From Eopsaltria australis (Eukaryota > Chordata > Aves > Passeriformes > Petroicidae): a stretch of DNA of 64,000 nucleotides. The position numbers were made by a program, and so were the translations under genes. The stretch lies in NCBI GenBank assembly GCA_034509425.1, contig JAVTVJ010000664.1, positions 62,001 to 126,000 of the forward strand. The letters are read 5' to 3'. Of this stretch, positions 1 through 12,712 are shown piece by piece. How positions within the stretch are numbered: position 1 is the first letter of the stretch; each line of letters starts with the position of its first letter. A model generated the notes under the pieces. It made no database searches, had not been told where the DNA came from, and worked only from the letters and a program-made list of their open reading frames with translations.

Positions 1-3000
1 TGCTATTGAATGTGGGATTATGGCACAGGAGAGAGCCCTGATTTAGAATTTCATCCCCTCTGCCACCATCCCTGACCCCTTGTGTGAGGAGCCAAGGGGC
101 TTTTCTGATTCCAGCCCTGATCTGATAAGAGGAGGGAAGCATTGGGTTTTATAGCCCTGTTGAACATAAACATTGATTTTTAAGGCCTAATCGCCTGCTG
201 CAGCTGAACAACGGCCAAGATTTTTTTATTATTATTTTTGTAGCTGGAATTGATCAGCTGGAGAAGGGAGGAATAAAGAGGAAGCAGAGAAACAGCTGCA
301 AGTTAGTTTTTTGTGTGTGCCCAGGCAAGGATGCGGCGGCTCTGTCACTCACACAGCCCCCACTCCCTGGGATGCTGCCGGCAGCCAAGGATGTGCTGCT
401 GAATGAGCCCTTGTCAGCTGCCATCCCCTGCCATCCTCGCTGCCTGGCTCCCTCACAGCTCCTATTTAGCTCCCTCGCTGGCTCCCTCATAAATATTCAC
501 ACTACACAGCCAGCGGAAGACTTTGTTTTTTCCTTAATTTCCATATTCAGCATGACATCAAAAATGTTTCGGAGATGGGTTCAGCAGGGGCTGTGCATCC
601 AGGGAAGAGGACAAGAGGGAGCAAGGTGTCTGTGCTGGGTGGAGGTGGGGGACAGAAGACACGAGCAGGCAGCAGTGAGGGAGACAGGGATGAGGAGCAC
701 GGTGGAGGTGAAGAGGAGAGCTGGGGATCCACTTGGTCCAACAATCACAGCAAAATGAAGCTGTTCCCATTCATAACCCAGGCAATCCATGTCCTCATCA
801 GGAGGTTTTCATAAGTGATTAATGGTTAATTTGTTAAAATTCAATGAAATCTTGTTTCCTCTCTTTAAATTAGAATTCAGGGAGAGAGGGAGAGAGAGAC
901 GGTCCCAGCCATCCCCTGCTGCTTCTCGACAGAATATAATTCATCTGCCAGAAATGGCTATTGCTTTCAAAGGATTACAAATAAAATAGAAACAAAGCCT
1001 GGGGCAACAGCCACAGAGTTCTGGAAGGCTCAGCCCAGCCACAGGGGCAGAGGGAAGACCTGGAACCCCCGAGTGCCTTGGCAGGAGGTCTTTGGAATAA
1101 AGCCAGAATCAGCGTGGTTGAATCAGGGGTGGTTCAGTCCTACACTGAATTCTAATCTCCTGCCATGGGATGGGATTTCTGCTGCTCACATTACACCAAG
1201 GAAGGCCCAGGATGAGCCACCAGCACTGAAAATCACTGGGTGTCATTTCCACACTCTGCTTGGGACAGATGGGAGTCAGGGGGCTGGGCTGGGGAGCAGA
1301 AGGGAACAAACATTTCATGGCAGCGACACATCCTTTGGAGTCTGGGCTACTTTTTGTTCTTTTCCTGCTTTATTTCATTAGTGTGGCATTTTACTGATGG
1401 TATGCAAGCACTGCTTATACAGAGAAAAATACATATAATTGGTTGTGAGCCATTACGGCGACAACCCCACTCCAGCTGTCAGAATAATTTGCTTCTATAT
1501 AAAATCATTATCCTCATGAGATATCTCAGTGTATCTCAAGCCACTGGATCTGACATCAGACGTTGTGTTCCAAGCCACAGACTCTGCCCTTATTTGCCTG
1601 AGACAGGAGATGTCAAAGATTCATGGTTCCCATTGATAGGAAGGGATTGAGTAAAGATTACTCCAGTGATGGGTATTGAAACACACAACTCAGTGCTGCT
1701 GGACTGGCTCTGAGACAGACACCCAGGCTTCAGAGAAATAGTAAATTCTTCAAATCCCATGGTAGGTGTTCTAGTAATTAATTAATATTTAAAAAAAAAA
1801 ATCCACTCAATTCATTTCTGTGTCAGTTACCAGCTGTGTGAAGTTTTTTTCTGCTAGACTGAAAGAGACTCTTTTACTGATTTTTCTGAGCATAAGTGGA
1901 AGGTCTTCTGCCTTATTTTGAAAATATCTTTGTTCTAATTTTAAAAGAAATGTTAGAGGGGTTTTTTTTTTTTCAAGTTTTGTTCTGTGATTCTATTAAG
2001 TATACAGAGAATTTAATTGTTTCTATTTGATTTTTAAGCAGAAACACAGCAGTGGAAACTCCCAGTGATCTTTTAAGATTCCCCGTTTCCTCCAAGGAAG
2101 AAGTTCAGCTACTAATTTATACCAACTTCTTTTTCCTGAACTGAAACCTGTTTATCTAAAAATTCTCAACACACTCCATCAAAAGTTCTGTCTTATATAT
2201 CTCCTCCTAAGGGAAAAATCAGGAAAAAAACCCTTTAAACCATTATTCATTTCCACATGGCATCTCCAGTTTGAGTTACCTGGCTGCTTCTCCCCGCCAT
2301 GTAACTGGTAAAAAATGGAATTACTTCCAACCAAAAGTATAAATGTAATACACCTCTGTTTTATGAGAAACAGGAAAAAAATCAGTTCATTTGGTGAGCA
2401 ACACATAAAATTATTGCAGTGACTCCAGGACCTATTTATGTGCTACAGGTACATTACAGAGAACATCAGTATTACACTAAGTTTTTCTGCTGTGGAGACA
2501 GTTTTTAATTATGGTGGAAGAGGTATTATTATAAAAGATTAAAACATTTTCTATGAAAATACCTTTACAGGTAAAATTTTTTCAAGATTCTTCCCAGCAA
2601 ATGATGAGATTTTTTTGTTTTTTTAAATCTTAATAATTATGTGGGTATTTGGTCACTTCGAGGCTAGCTCTGTGTGAAATGAAAAGCTGAATTCATTCAG
2701 GCATTGAAACACTCCTGTGATGTTTTGTGAGGTTTTTTATTGGTAACTGAGAACACTGCCTGATTTTCATACACTTAATGGCTTAAAATACACGTGTTTT
2801 TTCTTCTAAGCAGTGCTATTGCTGTATGAACGCCCAAAACTTTGATTTAGCACAACTTTTTGGACAGTAATGCACTTCCACGACAAGTACAGGTGAAAAA
2901 AACCAGATCCCTGATTTGCTGACTGCAGAAACACAGCCTGAAAGTGCTGCTCTCCCAGCCCACAGATGTCCTGCTGCCTTGCATCAGGATTCCCTGTGCT

Positions 3001-6000
3001 GTTATGTCCTGTAATCACATTCCCCCAATTTTTCCTGCCTGTACTTTTGCTGTTTCTGCTGTGACCTGTGACGAGAGGTTCCAATCAAGATTGAGACCCC
3101 ACTGTGCCAGACACAACACAAAACCCTGTAAGGCCCAGCCCTTGCCCCCAAAAGCAGACAGAGTCAGAAGGCAGCCAGGAGGTGCAGAGACAGCGTGTGA
3201 CTCCTTTATTTTTTTTTTTTTTTTGCAGGACACAAGCAAGCCATTAAACTCTGTAACTTCTACCTCTCTCTGATGCTCTCTGAATTCCCCCTGTGTGTTA
3301 CACTGAATTCCAGGTGTGTGAGAAGCAGTACAATGATCAGAAAGGGAGAATGTGGGTGCTCAGCACAGGCATTATGTTATTTGAATCACAATGCATTTGA
3401 TCTCTGAACTGGGATTCAGAGACCTAAAACTTCCAAGCTTGGAAATGCAGACCCTTCATCTTGTGGAATGTTCTGGCTTTTTGTGTGTTTACAGCATCCA
3501 CCTCAGCTCCTCACTTAAATAAATGTTTGTGCTTAGTGATTGCTCCTTATCTCTTCCTTACAGTGTTAATAAGAAATTGAAAATCTTTCTGCTGTCCTGC
3601 AGGATCCGTGGCACCTGGGCATCAACTTTCACAAAATTACATTTCCTGACTGTTGGTCACCAGGATTCCCAGGCATCTTGTGGTACCTGTAAACCTCATG
3701 AGCCCTGGATTAAAGGTGGGCACAGAACAAGAGGAATGTGGAGGGATTCTCCAGAAAGGAGCACAGCCAGGAAATGTCAGAGCAATGGATGGCAGACAAC
3801 CATTTTCCTCCCAGTTCCTTTCAGACAATATCCCATTGAGAAGAGATACACTCTATCTAACACTCAGCTCACTCGAGCTGTCACAGTGCCAGTGAATTCA
3901 TTTGAGTTATGTTGATTCACAGCAACTCAGTAGCCAGTCCATCATACTTACTCAAATTTAAATATTTTTCCCCTTCTTTGACTTAATCAGAGTTGTTTTC
4001 CCCCTGGAGCATCAATAATGAAATATTTGATGTATTTATTTATGGCAAATTCTCACTTTAATCAAGTGATTCTTCAGTGGACCTCATTTAGCCTTGGAGT
4101 AATTGTTTTACTGATGCTTCAGCATAAAGAGATTGGACATTTGCCGATTAATAAGTTTCAAAACATATTGTCTGGAACATGAAAGCAGAGCATCACTCTT
4201 AAAAATATGGTCACATGGATGACACAGTCCCTAGGCTGGGCAGCTGATGTAAGCTTTCCAGTGGAGCCAGAATTAAAATCACTCTCATTTTTCTCCTGTT
4301 TGTAGCAGAAGCCACCTGGTATTACAGCAGAGGTGGATTGTCAGTGAGAATGCTCTTAATGAGTTTTCCACTCATTAATATTTGCATTATTCAACTCAAT
4401 GACAACAAGGTTAGAGGCTTCCCACTGGCTGTGCCAGCAATTGGGATTGATTGAGGAGTTTTGGAGAACAGTGAAAGGAGAAGGAGATCAGAGAAGGAGT
4501 GTCCAGCCCTTGGAAATAACAGCTGGGGGAGAAGGAGGCAGAGATCATCTTCAGCGTGGGAGACAAGTGCCCCAGGAATGCTGGAAGGGGTGAGTGGAGG
4601 AAGGTTGGAGTTAGAGGCTGTGACTTTATTCACAATGTATCTGTGATTCTTCCTGGCCAGGGTTAGGAAATTTAAGTGAATCAAGAGCAATAAGAGAGGA
4701 CCCAGCACTCTGGTGCCACTCAACTGCCCCAGAGAATCACCAAGGAGGGTTCCTGGGCCTCCAGGGGGTTCTGTGTGCACATAAAGCAAGGAGCCTTCCC
4801 AAAGTCCTTCTCTGCCATCACAGTGCCAGGCTGGGGAGGTATTTACACTTTTGCCCAACACTGTTTTCTAAAAATTCCTGCAAGGGTGCAGGTGTCCTTC
4901 AAAGGCGTCTCCATCCTTTGAGGTGGGAGGGAAGAGGAGCAGAATATTGCCATTCCTGTGATCTTCCCTTTTAGATTTTTGGGACTGCTTAAAATGACTG
5001 TGTAGAGGAGAACATCAAAGGAAAGCCAAGTTTTGCCTTTACAGCTGATTTTTTTTTTTTGGGAGGTTTCCTTTGGCAGTTTGATGATCTCCAAGAAAAA
5101 CTCATTAGAAGTTTTCTCTACAGTCTGTTTCTGCTGAAAGTCCTGACCTTTTCTCATTTGCTGTAAATTTAGCTTTGCAACAGGATCTGTAAAACTGTGA
5201 GTCATGGCCAAATGGCTCCATCACCAAATCCACAAACCACTGGAGGAAGAAGGTGCAGCACTCACAGGAAGTGTTTTAGCAGGGGTCTGGACGTTTTAGC
5301 AATTTTGGTAATGTCTGGACAAAGCCAGATCATCTGGCAGTGCCCAATAACTCTGACTTCTTTTATGTGGGTGAGGACAGAAGGAAAGTGTCAGCCTCAT
5401 CTCTCCTTGGCTGAATCACTGTCTTATCACAGCTCTTAGAGCAGCCTGAAAAGGCAAAACTGATTTGTCACATGGCCAAACTTTGCATTGCAGCAGCAGC
5501 AGCCCCATTCCCTGCTCCCAGCTCTTCTCCCACTCAAGCAGAACAGAGCCCATGCCTCATTAATTTATATCTCTTGTCATTCTTATCTGTCCCAAGGCAC
5601 TTCAGACAGCAACAGGAGCAAACACCACAACTAAAATCCCACATGGGTGTGTTCAGAAGCACTGCCCTGCAGAGAGGAGGGGAGTGTGCTTGCCTCATTC
5701 AGGCTGGGTGTTTTCCTGATAGGATTTCCCTTCTCCTGTGTTTGCTTTTCCACCCATCGGGATGCTCCTTTAGCTTCTCCACATTCCTGATTTTGAAGGT
5801 GCTCTTCCCGGCTGCCTCACTGCTTTGTGGCGCCTGCAGAAATTAGTGAGGGATAATGAAATTCTGCTAAAATCCTCGCTTTGCCTAGCCTCACCTCCAC
5901 TGTCCCACTGCTTCGTGGAAGGGATGGATTTGAAAGTGTTGGAAGTGTTACAAGTTGGGGAACTGAGGAACACGAGCTTGTTGCTGTCAGCATTCTTGTC

Positions 6001-6703
6001 TGAGCACAGAGGGCTCAGGCTGACAGACACACCACGACCAGCCCTCAGATCTCCAAGAGCAAAGCACAGAGTCCAGCACTTCCTGCCACTCTCTCAAGCA
6101 GCAGGGGAATAGAAAGGACACAGCGAGGTCAATCTTTGCTCAGCTCAAGGAATAATACGTGTGAGGATGAAGGAGCTCGTTTCTGCCTTCAAACCACAAG
6201 GACACGACTGATGCCACCTGAGAAGAGAGCAGCAAAGGCCCAGCAATGCCAAGATAACTCTCTGGCTGAGACACAAGAGCCTTTGAGCACGTTTCTTCTG
6301 CAAGTCTGGCCCAAGCTCAGGGAAAGAAGATAAGAGCACCATCAGCTCAGATGTGACCAGTCTGCAGCCACAGCCAGTCCACAACAGCACTTCACTGAGG
6401 GAAAGAGAAGTAGATAAAGGCCACAGAGATTTCAGACCATTATCTCTGCTACAGGGTAGCTGTTCCTAAGCCAGAGCAGAGCTTTCTGCCAGGATGTGAG
6501 CTCTTAAAAGCAGGAAAATGGACCTGTACCAGGAGCTGTGCCTTGCAGTTATGTCTCGGCACTGTTATCCCAGCAGGTCCCAAATCACTGGGAAGTTTAG
6601 GTGGTCAGGAAGAGAGGCCAGGGGATCTCCTGAGCCTGTGCAGCTGGGTCACTGTGGGCATGAGCTGCAGACTGTCTTGGTTCCTGCTACCATTAGAAGC
6701 AGG
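1..6703. other. Unique noncoding stretch, no gene seen
   Basis: No protein family, RNA gene or recent mobile element is recognisable. Open frames are scattered over both strands, mostly under 150 codons, without codon structure or paired splice signals that I can defend. Short T and A homopolymers occur, for example near 3208-3225 and 5049-5060. The part at about 1384-1530 is AT-rich and low in simple repeats and could be a conserved noncoding element, but this is only an impression. Confidence 0.6.
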
Positions 6704-6739
6704 GATTCATAGAATAGCCAGGGCTGGAAGGGACTCCTG
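6704..6739 (-). mobile_element. CR1 LINE 3'-end scrap
   Basis: On the plus strand the words TCATAGAATAG and GGCTGGAAGGGACTCCT read as the reverse complement of the avian CR1 3' terminus, where ATTCTATGA tail repeats follow a short CCAACC-type segment. Only about 35 bp survive, so it is a severely 5'-truncated, decayed copy. It is short enough that chance resemblance cannot be excluded. Confidence 0.4.
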
Positions 6740-7842
6740 ACTCGCTGGGTACTGCACTGCGAGTTAGAAACAACACACGGCAGCTTTCACCAAGTCTCTC
6801 CATTCCATTTTGCTTAAGCTCTTTGATTTAATCCAAAAGCACCTGTTCCTGGGATTGCAGGTCTCTCCCAACAAGGCTCACCCTGAGAGCTCAGTTTACT
6901 TAATCTCAGCGTGGCTCTGCTCCACAGAGGGAGCCCAAAAGAGCCCTTCCATCACAGGATGTGACCCAAGGCTGTTTAGGTTGCAATCCCTCATTTATTT
7001 CTAGCTCATGAGGGCCATGGGGGTGAACAGGACCCCGTTGCTGGTGTCGCAGGCACAGCACCCTGGCAGGGAATTCATGCTGCTCGTGTCTCCCCAGCTG
7101 CAGCTGCAGCACAGGCTGGAGGAAGTCATCACCACATGGGTCCAAGCTAATGTGGGTTATCATCCAGCAAAGGGAGAGACCTTTTTAGGTACAACTGCAA
7201 AAATTCACTGTGTGCCAGCAGATATAATAGATGAGAAAAGCGTGGGGAGGGGCGGGGGGAAATAAGTGAGAGCATACAAATTAAAGAGCAGCATTTGAAA
7301 TCTAATCAAATATTCCCTCAATTTACTCACCACCCCTGCAGAGCTGTGCTGCTTTATTAGGTTTCTATTCCGTATTCTCTTTTAAAGTGACATTTACATT
7401 AATTTACAGTACTAACATGAAACCTTACTGAAAGGCTGAGAGTTTTGGTAACTTTGTATTTTTCAGCAGCTGTCGCTGCGTTTCCAACCAATTAATAAGG
7501 AGACTTTAGTTTTATTTCATGCCTGCAGGAGTGTATCTGGAGTCCCTTCAAGGTGAGTTCCTGCTGATTTTGTTAAATGTGTGAGGGAGACCATCTTGGT
7601 GAGTTCAGGTGGTAATTGGCTGTGGAGCAGAAATGCTCCATCCCCGAATGCTCCATCCTCCAAAGCGTCTTTGCTGCCTGTAATCGCCTCTGGAACCTAT
7701 TCCAGCTTCAAAACCAGGCACCAGCTGTGTTTTGGGGGATGCATTGTGATGCCTGAAGGATTTTTCTGTTTTTCTCCTGAATACTTCTTACACTGTTCCC
7801 TATATTCACAAGTATTAGCATGCACACTTGTGATGCTTTAGG
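6740..7842. other. Unique noncoding stretch with one GC-box-like run
   Basis: No gene is seen. A G-rich run at 7244-7260 contains GGGGCGGGG, an Sp1/KLF-type word, inside otherwise ordinary AT-leaning DNA. There is no CpG island around it and no downstream exon, so I do not call a promoter. AT-rich sequence at about 7320-7560 looks slowly evolving in style but was not tested. Confidence 0.5.
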
Positions 7843-8202
7843 TGATAGTTTAGCCCGGTTTCATGGTGTTTAGGAAGCCAGTAGGCTAAACACCCCTGAA
7901 ACCATGTAGAGTTAGAAGACTAAACACTCTGTTTTCGTGAGCCCTCAAGGTCTCCTAGTAGGATAGATTTTGTAAACTAGAAGTTAGCCCACCCAGGCCC
8001 CTTATTGGGCCCTCCTGGTAGATATGCTCATGTGTAGAGTCTTTAATTGTACACTCGACTGGGGGGACGGGGCTTTTGCGGCGCGTTCTACCTGGACGGC
8101 AGAAGCCATGGAGTGGGATCCTATTAAAATACCGAGGGAAACGACCCCCAACCCTCTCACTGTGTCTGAGCCTTTATTTCCTAAGACCAGAAAAAGGCAT
8201 CA
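7843..8202 (+). mobile_element. Probable solo LTR of an avian endogenous retrovirus
   Basis: The stretch differs from its flanks. It is CpG-richer, with a GCGGCGCG cluster near 8079-8086, and contains paired words such as GTTTAG and CTAAAC around a GGTTTCATGG/CTGAAACCATG inverted motif. It carries an ATTAAA-type polyadenylation word followed by GT-rich sequence. It begins with TG and ends with CA in GGCATCA, as retroviral LTRs do. No internal retroviral sequence adjoins it, so it would be a solo LTR left by recombination. I could not find a clean target-site duplication, so both ends are approximate. Orientation is inferred from the polyadenylation word. Confidence 0.55.
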
Positions 8203-9700
8203 ATTGTAATCAAAATGTTCATGGAGAGAGGCCTAATGTTGCTTTGAAATGGTGGGATTTCACTTCAGGTCAACAGAGAGGGACCAGGCTGGAAAATTGG
8301 GGTGAGGATACGCGCCCAGAACCGGCATTTGAAAATTCATTTCCCATCATTTTCTTGTCTTTCTTTTTGCGTGTGTGTTGGTTTTTTGTCCCCCAGAAGA
8401 CATTAACAAGCTATCACCAGTGCCCAGTGCATTATCCCGGGTCAGGGAAGGTGCTGGTGGTACCTTCTTGCCTTGGCCAGCAGTGAGAGCTGGGGCTCTC
8501 TCATGAGGCCTGGGACAGGCCAGATGTGAAGCTCACGGACACAGATTCTCTCTGGTAATCCAATTTGTCCCCTTTTTCTACAATTTCTGTTTTTCTTTTT
8601 TGTAATTCCCCAATTAACCCAGGTAATGAATTGCATATGGCCATGGCATTTACTTCTCTGTGTGAAATCTGTAGCAGCTGCATTGTTTATCAGTTCAATA
8701 TGTTGACTACAGATGCCATTTCTGTATCACAATTAAGTTGTTTAAAATCTCCTTTTCCCACTCACTGTGTCCCTCCCAGCCTTCCCATCTTCTTTCCAAC
8801 AGGAATTGGTTCCTTTTCCAGGCTGATGCCATGCTCCAGCTAAAAGATCAAACCTGCCAGAGGTTGGAACCTTGTGCGGCCATTGCAGCTGATGGAAAGT
8901 TCTGAAATATTCACTGTATTTTCTCTTCCACACAACACGAGGTGAACTGATCACCCAGGGTGCAAAGGATGGAAAATGAGACCCAGAGCCTTTTGAGTGA
9001 GACTAACAAAAATTGATTCACCTCCTTTCATTTAACCATGAGTGGATCCTCCACATCTTTGGAGAAATATTGGGCTCTTCAGACCTTTTCAAGTATAATG
9101 ACATCTGAAATGCACATGTTTTACCAGAGCTATTGAACTGGACTGTGAAATAATCTTTGAAACACGTCAATATGGCAAAACACACAGAGGGGGCATGATT
9201 TGCTGAGGCCATAATTAAACATTGAATTTGCCTCTCCTCTGGGCTCTGCTGTGTTCCCATCAGCCTCCTCTACAGCAAATTGTTGTAACCTAATGTCCTG
9301 TGTGTTTGGATTTTGTTAATTTATTTCCTGCACCTCATTTTCCTGGAATGAGAGTGGTTATTTATGGCACAGCGGCAAACACTTTACATTTATGGGGGGT
9401 TATGAATTTCAGTAATGGGTTTTGTGGTAATTTAATCTGTCCCGACTATGAGGCATTTTACAATGACAATTAAATTATTATTAAAAAAATAAACCTCAAA
9501 TGACATTCTTATCACTTATCAACATATCAAAAGTTTCACTATGTGACATTTTTGGGCAAGGTTATAAATATCCCCCTGTACTTTTTTAGAGAATCCTTGC
9601 CATAAACTCAGAGCGAACTTAATTAACTTTCACAGATTATTCGAAAGGGAAATTTTTACACATTTCATTGTTAGTGAATGAAGCATTTTTTTTTTTAAAG
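8203..9700. other. Noncoding stretch; candidate conserved element near 9300-9680
   Basis: No gene is seen. The part at about 9300-9680 is AT-rich without being a simple repeat and contains homeodomain-type words, including TTAATTAA at 9619-9626 and CAATTAAATTATTATT near 9467-9482. That style is typical of vertebrate developmental enhancers, but without an alignment this is inference only. Confidence 0.35.
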
Positions 9701-9793
9701 TCACAGAATCATTTAGGTTGGAAAAGCCCTCTAAGATCACCCACCAAGTCCATCCATTAAAGCAGCACTGCCAGGTCTCCTACTAAACCATCA
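9701..9793 (-). mobile_element. CR1 LINE 3' end, truncated
   Basis: The plus strand reads TCACAGAATCATTTAGGTTGG, then AAAAGCCCTCTAAGATCA and CACCAAGTCCATCC. This is the reverse complement of the classic avian CR1 3' terminus with its ATTCT-type tail. About 90 bp are recognisable. Similarity may continue weakly to about 9835. It is a 5'-truncated dead copy inserted in minus orientation directly downstream of a poly-T run. Confidence 0.8.
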
Positions 9794-11271
9794 GTTTATC
9801 ATATGCAAAAGCAAGTGCCTATATTTAAAGACTTACACTCAATGAACTACTTTGACTCCTGAAGAGTAAAGCACCCCATGGGGTGGGAATGGCAAATTTG
9901 TGAATTTTCTTGTCCTGACCTCGTGGGAGAAAAGGCTTTTCTTTCCATCGGTCAGCACTGTCTATGAAAAATGATCAAAAAAGTGTCAAGTATGTTAATT
10001 TACACTCCATTAAATTAATTTTAATGCTGGCCTGCTGAGTAGCTAATTTTCAAAGCTAAATATCTTGGCTCTTTCAAAACATAATTTTTTTTTCTCCTCC
10101 AAAACACCCAGAGTGCTTCACTTCTTTTGGGGGAGCTGGGGACTTACATCTTCTTCAAGATTTAATATAGATGTGCAGCTCTGTGTGGGAGAGAGAGAGA
10201 GAACGGAAATCCCCCTCTCCATCTCCTCTCCAGAGAGCAGCAAACAAAAAACTTTCATTAGAACAGAGTCCTCAAAGTTATTTTCAAATCTCTGCCTGAA
10301 AAAATGACCCCTAATGCACTGATTATGGTAATGCCCAGAGGCTCAGTGAGATTGGGACTATATTTTGCTAAGTGCTATATAAAATATCAGATGGTAGCTC
10401 TTCAAAAGAGCCTGCTGTCTCAGAAGGCGAGGCAGACAAAAAGCTGGGTAAAAAGAATGGAATTACACCTATTTGCAGATAAAGCCAGCTATTCCCATCA
10501 TCAGGGTGCTCTCAGAAGCCTTGTGATCAATTCCTCCTTCAGCTGCTGCTGCCTCCGGTGCCCCCCAAGCCACAATTAGGATTTCAGGCGAGGCAAGGAG
10601 TGTCTCCATGTCTCCATTCCCCACTGGGAAGCAGTGGCAGCAGCGCTGCTCATTCCCCTGGAGGAGATGTGAGGATGAAATTCAGAACTGAGGGAAGGAA
10701 GATACAAAGGTCACACTCAGAGCCTGCCCTCAGCTGGCCACGTTTCTGGTTAAAGGATCCCACTGTCTGTCAGTTCTCTCCATGTTGGGCTCTCTCACAC
10801 CCCTGGGCAACAGGGAAACCTCAGAGAGATCACAGGAGAGAGTGACCCCGTGTTCTCCTTGAGGAAAGCACTCTGCACAATTTTCTTGCTGCCTTCAAGT
10901 ACCCCACATCATTTTAAAACAGCTGTATTCTCTGATTTGGGAATGTATGGAAACTATATGCAACAGCTTGGATCCACATTTTCCCCCAAAATAGCTGAGA
11001 GGCAGAAAAGAGCTTTAGGTCCTTTAGTGGTAGCCAGAGATTTGTCTTTGTCTCTCCTATTTCACTAAAACAGGAGAGATCCCAAATTCAAACCACATTG
11101 GAAAATTTTCAGTACTGCAAAGGAAAAGAACATTTAGTCCAAAATTCCCACACCAGCATGTACCCACAGAGCCTGGCTTGTTCAGACAGCTGAGCTTGCT
11201 AAAGTGTTGACTCAGAACCTCCTGTTTTGAGCCTCTGTCTTTTAGCAGCCAGTGCTAAATCATCTGCATGA
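9794..11271. other. Unique noncoding stretch, no gene seen
   Basis: Apart from a short GA run near 10190-10202 and a T run near 10083, nothing is recognisable. Open frames here show no family resemblance and overlap on both strands. Confidence 0.5.
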
Positions 11272-11598
11272 ACAGGCTGAGGAAGCTGGGGCTCTTCAGC
11301 CTGGAGGAGAGGAGATTGTGTGGAGACCTCACAGAAATGGCTTCAGACTGACAGAGGGAATATTTACGTTGGATATAGAGAAGAAATTGTTTCCTGTGAG
11401 GGTGGTGAGAGCCTGGCACAGGTTCTCCAGAGAAGCTGTGGCTGCCCCTGGATCCCTGGCAGTGCCCAAGGCCAGGCTGGACGAGGCTTGGAGCACCCTG
11501 GGACAGTGGAAGGTGTCCCTGCCCATGGCAAGGGATTGGAACAAGAGCACCCTTAAGGTCTCTTCCAACCCAAACCATTCTGGGATTCTGGGATTCTA
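11272..11598 (+). mobile_element. CR1 LINE 3' end, 5'-truncated
   Basis: About 330 bp match the familiar avian CR1 3' region in order. AGGCTGAGGAAGCTGGGGCT is followed by the segment around GGTGGTGAGAGCCTGGCACA and then by AAGGTGTCCCTGCCCATGGC. The end is CTTCCAACCCAAACCATTCT with a tail of two ATTCTGGG units and ATTCTA. The tail of 8-bp units is the hallmark of CR1 target-primed insertion. The frames crossing it are broken relics of the element's polymerase end and the 3' untranslated region, not host exons. Confidence 0.92.
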
Positions 11599-12671
11599 AC
11601 AGAGGAAATAGAAACTCAGCTTCCACTCACAAGGAGTCCAAATCACTTTTGCTGTCAACCACAGTTTGCTGTTACCTTGGACAGGTTCAGAGTCTGATGG
11701 GGACATTGAGAATCTTGGGATGATTTTCAGCCCACCTTGATAAAGCCTTTCTCCCCTGGGATATCTAACAGAGTCTTCAACAATTTGTCTTGAAGCAAAA
11801 AACCATTACCTGTAAAGAGAAAAATCCACCTGTAAGAAAACAAGTTTCCCTGGGATAAGGGGATCATCCACCTTGATAAATCAAGCTGCATTCCTTAACA
11901 GCTGAAAGTCAGGTTTGTACCTCATAAATCTACTGAAGACATCCTGCAGGTGTTCAAACGAAGCATCCCAGCAGATGCCCAGGTCATGAGGATTTGCCTG
12001 GCTAATTAATAAAATATTCTGTTTTCCTCTCTTCAATTCCAAATGGCAAAGAATTGGGGAATGACTTAGAGAAATCAAAAGGTCTTGATTGGCAGTGAGG
12101 AACCCCCAGGTTAAATCCAGCCATGGAAGCCTTCCACTGATGGCAGGAAAAGAAACGTTGACTGGAAACTGCAACCCCTAGGATTCAAGCTTATGGCTCT
12201 TTCCCACTGTGCTTTTGAATTTAGCTACATGTGCTGCATTTAAGAAGTTGTAAAAAAATTATAACTAAGATCTGAGGGAGTTAAAGCAAAACTTTACAAA
12301 TGCTTTGTTTCCAAACAAAAATGCAGAGGAATCTTCATGGGCTTTGTTCTCTTTTCACTTAAGAATTTTTATTCTGCCTTCAGAGAGAAAAAAAATTAGC
12401 AGGAGAGGGCTTCCTCCCTGCCTCAGGCTGCTCGGGGAATGGACCTTGTTTTCAAGACAGCCCCATGCAGTTCACCAGCAGCAACTTCAATGCTCCTAAA
12501 ATTTCAGTAGCACTGCATGAATCTGGCAACTTGGGATGGAAGTAAAAAATAATCCCTGTGAAATAAGGTTTGGAGCAATGTCCTTTTTTCACTCTCAGCA
12601 CAGGGAAAGAAGAGCTCGTGTTTTGTGTGATATTTTCCTCTCCTGAATTACTATTGTTATTATTATTATTA

Positions 12672-12712
<41 letters not shown>

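Noticed and set aside
7244..7260. GC-box promoter
   Set aside because: A single Sp1-like word without a CpG island, TATA or downstream exon is not enough.
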